DNA from: Candidatus Zipacnadia bacterium
GTDB lineage: Bacteria > Armatimonadota > Zipacnadia > Zipacnadales > Zipacnadaceae
DNA: 5,119 nt
Reading direction: 5' to 3'
NCBI GenBank assembly: GCA_029821415.1
Contig: JALGTJ010000100.1
Coordinates: 1-5,119, forward strand
Each line of letters opens with the position of its first letter. Within the stretch, counting starts at the first letter, position 1. Below are positions 1 through 5,119 of this stretch, in pieces. The position numbers were made by a program, and so were the translations under genes. The notes beneath the pieces are model-generated. The model was not told the DNA's origin, did not search any database, and saw only the letters and a program-made list of their open reading frames with translations.

Positions 1-1
1 C

Positions 2-865
2 CTCCGGCACGCCTATCTGACCAATATCTCGATTGTCCGTCTGGTCATGGAGAATCACACAACTAAGCCGTTGCCTGTGGAGGTCTCTGTCGACACAACC
101 CACCAGGCCCTGACGCTGCCAGCGACAGCAGAGCTGATTAAAGCTGACATTGATCTAGCAAGCCCTGCTATCCAGTCCCGGGCTGACAACTTGATTCTTA
201 CCATAACTGCTGAGGATGCTGAGCCGCAGAGTGCACAGATTCCGACTGAGTTACGTGCTATTCCCCGCGCCGAGGGCCTTCAGATTGACGGACAAAGTGA
301 GGACTGGCAAGGAATCCCGCGGATTGTCCTGGATGAGCGCCGGGACCTGCTACCTGCCGCTGCTCGCGCGCAGTGGGAAGGGACGGGAGACCTCAGCGTG
401 AAAGCAGCGCTGGCCTGGGATGCTCAGTATCTATATCTATTGGTGATGGTGGGCGACAGCGACCACCGCACGCCTGGCACCGACGCCGGTGGCTTCTGGA
501 ACAGCGACAGTATCCAGGTAGCCATAGATGTGATGAACGACGCTCGCGCTGGGGAGGGCTTCAGCAACGGTGATTTTGAGTACGGCATGGTCGTCGCCGA
601 CCAGGCTCTGGGCTTTGAGACGTTTCCGACGATGGGGGAGGGCTCCTTCAACTGTGCAGGCCAGCGGCAGGCGAACCAGACTATTTACGAGATGGCCTTC
701 CCCTGGGAGCAGTTGGGCCGGGATCCGGTGCCAGGGGACGTATTCTCCTTGAACTTCGTAGTCTACGACAACGACGAGGCCAGTGGCGGCTATATGCAAC
801 TGAGCGGTGGCATCCGTGAGGGCAAAGCCCCGAGCGCTTACCCCGATTTCTATCTGGGTGAGTGA
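2..865 (+). CDS. CBM9-like sugar-binding domain protein, C-terminal part (5' end outside the window)
   Basis: The reading frame is open from base 2 to a TGA at 863-865. The first ATG, at 47, has no Shine-Dalgarno site, and the 15 codons before it read as ordinary protein, so I treat the gene as entering from the left. Counting from that ATG, residues 1-60 look like a beta-rich linker or Ig-like domain with alternating hydrophobic residues. Residues 73-270 match the carbohydrate-binding module 9 fold: an opening LQIDGQSEDWQGIP (IDG...DW), the strand LAWDAQYLYLLVMVGDSD, the hallmark GFWNSDSIQVAID at 149-161, then TIYEMAFPWEQLG at 212-224 and FSLNFVVYDND at 233-243. In known proteins such domains bind sugars and often sit at the C-terminus of large secreted enzymes. 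No catalytic domain is visible here, so the enzyme part, if any, lies upstream. The fold call is fairly sure; the ligand is unknown. Confidence 0.85.
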   Translation, partial: LRHAYLTNISIVRLVMENHTTKPLPVEVSVDTTHQALTLPATAELIKADIDLASPAIQSRADNLILTITAEDAEPQSAQIPTELRAIPRAEGLQIDGQSEDWQGIPRIVLDERRDLLPAAARAQWEGTGDLSVKAALAWDAQYLYLLVMVGDSDHRTPGTDAGGFWNSDSIQVAIDVMNDARAGEGFSNGDFEYGMVVADQALGFETFPTMGEGSFNCAGQRQANQTIYEMAFPWEQLGRDPVPGDVFSLNFVVYDNDEASGGYMQLSGGIREGKAPSAYPDFYLGE

Positions 866-963
866 GGGTGCAAGGCTGGCGCAATCCTCTGCCAACGTTG
901 CTACACCAGTAGCCGGCAGTCAGATATCCGCTATGATAGATCTCGCCTGGTGATTGACCCAGG

Positions 964-1200
964 TCAAGAAGGGTCCGTGTATCCGTCCGCCTCCAATACC
1001 AGTCCAATAATGAGCAGTTTGGTGATGCGACTGGCGTGCTTGGCCCATTTTGCTTTGGGGTGTTTGTAGCGGTAAGCATCCAGCAGAGCAGGCGCGAGAA
1101 TCAGTAGGCCAACGCTTTCTTCACTCCACCTCAGTGAGTCGGCCATTTCCTTGGTATCACGTTCGTCAGGGCCGTACCCAGCAAGAGCCGTAGCTGCGTA
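964..1200 (-). pseudogene. C-terminal remnant of an unrecognised, partly hydrophobic protein, cut at 1200/1201
   Basis: On the minus strand 78 codons read as plausible protein and end at a TGA at 964-966. The segment has a charged stretch (GPDERDTKEMADSLRWSEES), a hydrophobic run (SVGLLILAPALLDAYRY), a basic stretch (KHPKAKWAKHASR) and a second hydrophobic run (ITKLLIIGLVL), which suggests the tail of a membrane or membrane-associated protein. I do not recognise the family. The frame stays open to an ATG at 1461, but everything beyond 1200 is antisense to the duplicated C-terminal module, so the native N-terminal part is gone. Its stop lies 98 bases beyond the stop of the CBM9-like gene, a normal spacing for convergent genes, which supports an originally complete gene here. 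The alternative is a chance open frame, but the composition argues moderately against that. Confidence 0.5.
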
Positions 1201-1494
1201 GCCGGCGATGAGCCGGGCACGTTGACCACCAAACCGCTGAAATTTGCAGGGGACAAACTGGTGATTAACGCTGAGGCTCAGGATGGTTGGATCGGCGTGG
1301 AGATCCTGAGCCGCAGTGGACAGCGCCCCCTTCCTGGATTTAGCCTGGTTGACTGCGAACGCTTCAGCGGTGACAGTGTGCGGCACACGGTGAAATGGAG
1401 GGGCAAGTCGGATCTGTCCCGACTGCAAGGACGACCCGTGCGCCTGCGCTTTCACCTGCAAAATGCCAAGCTGTACTCATTTGCATGCCACTAA
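1201..1494 (+). pseudogene. Decapitated paralogue: C-terminal domain copy of the downstream propeller gene
   Basis: The 97 codons here, ending at a TAA at 1492-1494, align without gaps to the last 97 codons of the gene at 1564-3129 (constant offset of 1635 bases). By hand count 14 of 283 bases differ over 1201-1483, about 95% identity. The final three codons then diverge (ACH here, VFR there). Similarity stops abruptly at 1200/1201, with no trace of the propeller or signal peptide. The plus frame is open back to a TGA at 1135-1137 but has no ATG. The first possible start is a TTG at 1222 without a Shine-Dalgarno site, so I do not expect translation. It is the tail of a second, once complete gene, in the same orientation and 69 bases upstream of the intact one's ATG. 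Confidence 0.85.
1201..1494 (+). repeat. Direct repeat, copy 1 (pairs with 2836-3129)
   Basis: A 294-base direct repeat, ungapped, with 20 differences in total. Six of these fall in the last 11 bases around the stop codon. The left boundary is sharp (1200 and 2835 already differ and nothing matches further left). The right boundary fades at the stop codon. Confidence 0.9.
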
Positions 1495-1550
1495 CAAATG
1501 ATGTAGTATTGGCCTGGAGCAGTTTCGTGTAGGCGTACTATCATTAAACA

Positions 1551-1555
1551 AGGGG
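1551..1555 (+). promoter_or_regulatory. Shine-Dalgarno site that selects the ATG start at 1564
   Basis: AGGGG lies eight bases before the ATG at 1564, a normal spacing. An in-frame GTG at 1555 would extend the protein by three residues, but it overlaps this site and would have no usable ribosome-binding sequence of its own. Confidence 0.65.
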
Positions 1556-1563
1556 TGCCAAAT

Positions 1564-3129
1564 ATGTACCAACAGTGTGTATGGACAGTCTGTGTGCTCG
1601 CGCTGGTGTGGGCATTGACAGCCTCGGCAGGTGTCGCAGAGGGGAGAGGCACGGTGGAAATTGGCCAGCAAAAGCAACTATTCGTTGATGACTACATCAT
1701 CGATGAGATGCAAAACGTCTCGCAGGTGCTCAATCCGGTGACAAAATACCCGGGTAATCCGGTGCTGCGGCCCGATCGGGCCTGGGAAGGCCTACAGGTA
1801 TACATGTATGGGTCGGTAATCTACGACGACGACGAGGACCTCTTCAAGATGTGGTATATCGGCTGGGCGCCCAGCAGTATCAATTGCTGCTATGCTACCT
1901 CGGAGGATGGCATCAATTGGCAGAAGCCAGAACTGGGCATCGTGGACTTCCAGGGGTCCAAGAGAAACAATTGCATCAACTGGGTCGGTATGGGTATGAT
2001 TTATTCACCCAATGATCCTGACCCCGGCAAGCGATACAAGTCGATCATAGGCCGACGCGGCGGGTTCTCTGCCGACGGCCTCACTTGGCACGTACCACCC
2101 GAGAGCCAGGACATTCCCGGCGACATCGTCAGTGACAACGTTATCCCGTTCTGCTACGATGAGCAAAGTAGGCGCTACGTGGCTTTTCCCAAAGTGAATA
2201 GGGAGTCGGGTGGACACCTGCGCCGGTCGGTTTCGGTATCGTTCAGCGACGATTTCTTAACCTGGACGCCAGTGCAAACAATCCTGGTGCCTGATGAGCG
2301 CGACGACGAGCTGGCCGACCAACGGGTGGCTGCGCTACGGGAGCCGCATTTTGACGACGGGCCAGAATGGCACCTGGCCCAGTTTTATGGCCATTGCGGC
2401 TTTCCCTATGAAGGCATGTACTTGGGACTGCTGTGGGTATTTGACATCTCGGGATGGTGTCCGGAGATGGCTGAAGTTCAGGGACGTCGTGCTGGCGTCG
2501 GCGGTGAGGATGGCCCTGTGCAAGTGGAGCTGACCTCCAGCCGTGATTTGGTCCACTGGCAACGGGTGGGGGAGCGACAGCCGCTCATCCCGCTGGGCGA
2601 AGCAGGCAGCTACGACTCAGGTCAAATCTACACTACGAATCGTCCTCTCATTGTTGGTGACGAGATCTGGATTTACTATGGGGGTATACGGAACACCCAC
2701 GGCCACCCGCTCTACTGGCGTGAGGAGACAGATCGGTTTCCGCGAATTCTTGAGGCGATCGAGCGTGCCAGTCCCCGCACAGGCGGAACTATCAATCTGG
2801 CCAAGCTGCGGTTGGACGGATGGGTATCGGTTGATGCCGGCGATGAGCCGGGCACGTTAACCACCAAACCGCTGAAATTTGCAGGGGACAAACTGGTGAT
2901 TAACGCTGAGGCTCAGGATGGTTGGATCGGCGTGGAGATCCTGGGCCGCAGTGGACAACGCCCCGTTCCTGGATTTAGCCTGGCTGACTGCGAACGCTTC
3001 AGCGGTGACAGTGTGCGCCACACGGTGAAATGGAGAGGCAACCCGGATCTGTCCCGACTGCAAGGCCGACCCGTGCGCCTCCGATTTCACCTGCAAAACG
3101 CCAAGCTGTACTCGTTTGTGTTCCGGTAG
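1564..3129 (+). CDS. Secreted five-bladed beta-propeller protein (GH32/GH43-like) with C-terminal beta-sandwich
   Basis: This gives 521 residues from the ATG at 1564; a GTG at 1555 would add three. Residues 1-22 or 1-25 form a Sec signal peptide (hydrophobic VCVLALVWALTASAGVA) with cleavage after ASA or GVA. Residues 30-405 resemble the GH43/GH32/GH130-type propellers often annotated as family 32 hydrolases: LFVDDYII near 39-46, WEG with YGSVIYDDDEDLFKMWY around 74-98, PYEGMYLGLL at 281-290, and DSGQIYTTNRPLIVGDEIWIYYGG at 351-374. Four degenerate SxDxxxW turns (113-119, 169-175, 228-234, 326-332) mark the blades. Asp42/Asp43 and Glu283 are candidate active-site acids by analogy only. Residues 407-521 form a beta-sandwich-like tail whose last 97 codons are duplicated at 1201-1494. 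The gene converges on the BNR gene with a 166-base gap. A role as a secreted glycoside hydrolase or glycan-binding protein is likely; the substrate is unknown and activity is not proven. Confidence 0.92.
   Translation: MYQQCVWTVCVLALVWALTASAGVAEGRGTVEIGQQKQLFVDDYIIDEMQNVSQVLNPVTKYPGNPVLRPDRAWEGLQVYMYGSVIYDDDEDLFKMWYIGWAPSSINCCYATSEDGINWQKPELGIVDFQGSKRNNCINWVGMGMIYSPNDPDPGKRYKSIIGRRGGFSADGLTWHVPPESQDIPGDIVSDNVIPFCYDEQSRRYVAFPKVNRESGGHLRRSVSVSFSDDFLTWTPVQTILVPDERDDELADQRVAALREPHFDDGPEWHLAQFYGHCGFPYEGMYLGLLWVFDISGWCPEMAEVQGRRAGVGGEDGPVQVELTSSRDLVHWQRVGERQPLIPLGEAGSYDSGQIYTTNRPLIVGDEIWIYYGGIRNTHGHPLYWREETDRFPRILEAIERASPRTGGTINLAKLRLDGWVSVDAGDEPGTLTTKPLKFAGDKLVINAEAQDGWIGVEILGRSGQRPVPGFSLADCERFSGDSVRHTVKWRGNPDLSRLQGRPVRLRFHLQNAKLYSFVFR
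2836..3129 (+). repeat. Direct repeat, copy 2 (C-terminal domain of the intact propeller gene)
   Basis: This is the native partner of the copy at 1201-1494. It encodes residues 425-521 of the intact protein, including GDSVRHTVKWRG and RLRFHLQNAKLYSF. Of the 14 differences before the tail, nine are synonymous and five change an amino acid (S/G, L/V, V/A, K/N, S/P). Confidence 0.9.
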
Positions 3130-3204
3130 CGGCAATTCTGACAATAGCCTGGCCCCGGTAGGAGACATTCTGTTATCAAGTCTATGCGTATCAGCGCAAG
3201 GCAC

Positions 3205-3231
3205 GGCGTAATCCCGCTTCGCGGTATTGCC
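3205..3231. terminator. Imperfect hairpin between two convergent genes, possible weak or bidirectional terminator
   Basis: The 27-base stretch can fold with GGC/GCC, AAT/ATT, CC/GG and GC/GC pairings, small bulges and a TTC loop. It lies in the 166-base gap between the stop codons at 3129 and 3298. No T-run follows on either strand, so it is not a classical intrinsic terminator. I see nothing else convincing in the gap. Confidence 0.25.
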
Positions 3232-3295
3232 CCACTACTCCCGCTACTGTGCACTCCAGTGCGTACTGATCGTCATTGCCGTGATAGAGACCTTA

Positions 3296-5023
3296 TCAGG
3301 GTCGCCAGCGGATCAGGCTGATGCCCTTGGTCAGATAGTTACTGTGGATGGTCAGTATCGAGCCGTCGTCCAGCAGGGTTGAGTACAGATGGCCACATTC
3401 TCCGTTGTACCACTGCTTGCCGTCATAGTATTCATATTCATCCAGCACATAACGATGGGCCAAGTCCCAGCTCAGACCGTTATCGTGGCTGATAACAGCA
3501 TCACAGCCCCGGCGATAGGTGGCTAGCTTGCCGCCCCGCACATCAACGCGCACCGTCATCGTCATTACGATGTCGCCGCTCGGCATCAGCAGCAGGTTCG
3601 GATGGTGACGGCCTGCCTCAAAGATGATCTTGATTGGCGACCAGGTCTTGCCATTGTCCTTGGAGATAGAAACTCCTATACCCTCGACGCTATCATTATG
3701 CGGTTGATCCAGATATCGGGCAGGCATATCGCTACGCAGTGCGGCGATCAGCCAGCCGTTTTGTGCTCGGACCAGCGAGCCCTCGCTGACACCACGCAGG
3801 TAACTCTTGCCCTTATATATATCGGTCCAGCGCCACGCCTGCGGCTGAGTTTCATCGGTCCATGTCCGCCCACCATCGTAGGACCAGCGTAGGAAATGAT
3901 CTTCCGGCTCCTGCGGATAAGCATTCTGGCCAGCCGCTGACCAATTCCATCCGACCTCGGCCATCCGAGTGACCATTCCCTGTTCATCTCGATCAACCAG
4001 CGGATTGCCCTCGGTGCCAAAGAATCCTCCGTCGCTGGCCGGCGGGTTGGGCACCAGTTCCGTCCAAGTACGCCCGTAATCGTGGCTGAACCGGCGGCCA
4101 CCACCAAAGTAAGCGGTCAAGTTGGGTCCCCCCAGATACGCCAGCATCACTGGGCGACCCCCGAGGTCGTCAATCTGCTTAAGGTCGCTCCAGGTGCAGC
4201 CGCCGTCGCTGCTGAAGGCAACAACTGTCTTCTCGCCTTCGTCCTTGCTGGGTTTCCAGGTTCCCAACAGGATGATTTCACCGTTATCCATTTGCGCCAC
4301 CCCAAAGCCCTTGCAGTCACCGCCGCGCGGATGATGGAGCAGTTGGTACTGAGCGCATTTGACCGTCCAGCCTCCGTGACCGTCGCCTACCCGAATGTAG
4401 TGGTTCTTCCAGCCCAGGGATACGCGCGGCTTAGTGGTTTGCTGTATAATCTGATCGGGCGGAGTTACCTGCGGTGTCCAGCCCTCAGGCATCCCCCAGG
4501 TGGCGGCTTCCTTGAGAATGTGGCTCAATTGTTCCGAGGATAATTCAGTAAACAGTTGTAGCTCAGCACCCAGGATGGCAAAACCCGTTGTGTGCCAGTT
4601 TAAAGTGTCTTCAAACACGAATTTAAACTCGTTGGGGCCAGGTTTCAGATGAGCCATATTGAGCCGTATGGCTCCACAGTGCTCGCCTTCACCCAGAATG
4701 GACTCCGGCCAGATTAGCCGGCCATGCCCGTTCACATAAAGTCCGGTCTCGGGTTGGGCATCAATATCATCAACATGCAACAGCAGAATCGCCTCCGTAT
4801 AACGGGAGAGATCGGTGGGGAGATTGAATGTCAGGGTCCCCTCGCTACCCAACGGGGTATCCCACAAGTCCACTGGCAGGCCTGCGGGCTGCACAGTGAG
4901 CTTGGGCTGCACAGTGAGCTTGGTGGTCTGCGCTTGGGCGACGACCGGCGTCGCTGACACTGCTACGAAGAGCAACAGCAGGGGCACGAACAAAACAGGC
5001 ATAGCTACTGATTTTGTACACAT
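3296..5023 (-). CDS. Secreted sialidase/BNR-type propeller protein with N-terminal beta-sandwich domain
   Basis: This encodes 575 residues from an ATG at 5021-5023, preceded by a strong Shine-Dalgarno site, and ends in tandem stops (TGA, TAA). Residues 1-29 are a Sec signal peptide (MPVLFVPLLLLFVAVSA core, cleavage likely after VVA). Residues 35-46 are a perfect six-residue tandem repeat in the linker. Residues 50-160 look like a beta-sandwich accessory domain (LYVNGHGRLIW, LKPGPNEFKFVFED). Residues 200-575 form a sialidase-like propeller with five Asp boxes (SxDxGxTW or close): 271-278, 313-320, 381-388, 454-461 and 512-519. EGSLVRAQNGWLIAALRSD (413-432), with Arg430, and the late GHLYSTLLDDGSILTIH (544-560) follow the usual pattern of BNR_2 proteins. 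I see no clear N-terminal RIP motif, so the sialidase arginine triad is not confirmed and true sialidase activity is uncertain. Another exo-glycosidase, or a glycan-binding role, is possible. Confidence 0.92.
   Translation of the reverse strand: MCTKSVAMPVLFVPLLLLFVAVSATPVVAQAQTTKLTVQPKLTVQPAGLPVDLWDTPLGSEGTLTFNLPTDLSRYTEAILLLHVDDIDAQPETGLYVNGHGRLIWPESILGEGEHCGAIRLNMAHLKPGPNEFKFVFEDTLNWHTTGFAILGAELQLFTELSSEQLSHILKEAATWGMPEGWTPQVTPPDQIIQQTTKPRVSLGWKNHYIRVGDGHGGWTVKCAQYQLLHHPRGGDCKGFGVAQMDNGEIILLGTWKPSKDEGEKTVVAFSSDGGCTWSDLKQIDDLGGRPVMLAYLGGPNLTAYFGGGRRFSHDYGRTWTELVPNPPASDGGFFGTEGNPLVDRDEQGMVTRMAEVGWNWSAAGQNAYPQEPEDHFLRWSYDGGRTWTDETQPQAWRWTDIYKGKSYLRGVSEGSLVRAQNGWLIAALRSDMPARYLDQPHNDSVEGIGVSISKDNGKTWSPIKIIFEAGRHHPNLLLMPSGDIVMTMTVRVDVRGGKLATYRRGCDAVISHDNGLSWDLAHRYVLDEYEYYDGKQWYNGECGHLYSTLLDDGSILTIHSNYLTKGISLIRWRP
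4886..4921 (-). repeat. Perfect 18-base tandem duplication inside the BNR gene
   Basis: Two identical 18-base units, 4886-4903 and 4904-4921, lie head to tail and in frame. They encode KLTVQP twice (residues 35-46), directly after the signal peptide and before the first folded domain. The perfect identity suggests a recent slippage event. The position in a linker makes it harmless to folding. Confidence 0.9.
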
Positions 5024-5032
5024 AGGGTGTCT

Positions 5033-5040
5033 CTCCTTCT
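5033..5040 (-). promoter_or_regulatory. Shine-Dalgarno site of the BNR gene
   Basis: Read on the minus strand this is AGAAGGAG, nine bases before the ATG at 5021-5023. It is close to the ideal anti-16S complement. It fixes this start over the internal Met8 and suggests efficient translation. No convincing -35/-10 pair is visible in the remaining bases up to the right edge. Confidence 0.8.
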
Positions 5041-5119
5041 CGTAAGCTGTTGCTGCCTATGTTGGTGTTGGTCAGTAATTCTTCCCTACGCATGATAATT
5101 CCTTCGTGGCCCAAAGAAA

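Noticed and set aside
437..895. A 152-codon minus-strand open frame over the CBM9-like gene
   Set aside because: The opposite strand encodes recognisable CBM9 motifs throughout; this is an antisense shadow.
948..970. Small hairpin CCTGG/CCAGG near the end of the CBM9-like gene as a terminator
   Set aside because: The stem is only five pairs with an eight-base loop and no T-run; it is within chance expectation.
964..1461. A 165-codon minus-strand open frame starting with ATG at 1461
   Set aside because: Its first 87 codons are antisense to the duplicated C-terminal module, and the same antisense frame is open at the second copy (2857-3204). Only the part up to 1200 is plausibly derived from a real gene, and it is listed as a remnant.
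1222..1494. An intact 90-codon gene starting at TTG 1222
   Set aside because: There is no Shine-Dalgarno site, and homology extends in frame upstream of the TTG to 1201, so the TTG is internal to a truncated gene.
1509..1541. Possible promoter of the propeller gene: TTGGCC at 1509-1514 and TACTAT at 1536-1541
   Set aside because: The -10-like hexamer is good, but the spacing of 21 bases is too long, no better -35 is present, and the transcript start would nearly touch the Shine-Dalgarno site.
866..1563. Insertion sequence or other mobile element as the cause of the disrupted interval
   Set aside because: No transposase remnant, terminal inverted repeats or target-site duplications are visible around the junction; a simple deletion or recombination explains the pattern.
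2857..3204. A 115-codon minus-strand open frame
   Set aside because: It is the antisense shadow of the C-terminal domain of the propeller gene, with no ribosome-binding site and no protein-like features of its own.
4082..4543. A 153-codon plus-strand open frame
   Set aside because: It is antisense to the propeller and linker part of the BNR gene, whose Asp boxes and signal peptide clearly establish the minus strand as coding.
4845..5093. A minus-strand small open frame from ATG 5091-5093, preceded by an AAGGA-like site, overlapping the start of the BNR gene
   Set aside because: The initiation region is passable, but most of the product is an out-of-frame reading of the signal peptide and linker of the BNR gene. 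A leader peptide cannot be excluded but has no positive support.

Overview
This is a moderately GC-rich bacterial window that looks like part of a carbohydrate-utilisation region. It holds three substantial genes: the 3' part of a gene for a CBM9-like sugar-binding protein (+, running off the left edge), a complete secreted five-bladed-propeller protein of the GH32/GH43-like type (+), and a complete secreted sialidase/BNR-type propeller protein (-). Both complete genes begin with clear Sec signal peptides and have purine-rich Shine-Dalgarno sites. Proteins of this style (LFVDDYII-type propellers, Asp-box proteins and CBM9-like domains close together) are common in Planctomycetes and other PVC bacteria and in Poribacteria, Latescibacteria and Hydrogenedentes. 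I infer an environmental Gram-negative polysaccharide degrader, but the phylum cannot be fixed from the sequence.

Layout. 2-865 (+) is the end of the CBM9-like gene. 866-963 is a short spacer in which I see no convincing signal. 964-1200 (-) is the C-terminal remnant (78 codons plus stop) of an unrecognised, partly hydrophobic protein. 1201-1494 (+) is a decapitated copy of the last 97 codons of the next gene. 1564-3129 (+) is the intact propeller gene. 3130-3295 is the gap between two convergent genes and contains an imperfect hairpin. 3296-5023 (-) is the BNR gene, and 5024-5119 is its upstream region.

The most informative part is the 866-1563 interval. Two gene remnants meet there at a sharp junction at 1200/1201. 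To the left, a minus-strand gene has lost its 5' part. To the right, a plus-strand paralogue of the 1564-3129 gene has lost everything but its C-terminal domain. The simplest reading is that two same-orientation paralogues once stood side by side and that a deletion fused the tail of the first to a truncated neighbour. The two copies differ mostly at synonymous sites, so the lost paralogue was probably functional before it was truncated.

The three proteins probably bind and modify glycans in the periplasm or outside the cell, but no substrate can be assigned. I found no RNA gene, CRISPR array, transposase or obviously new defence-like or mobile system. The novelty here is mainly genome rearrangement and domain-level structure.
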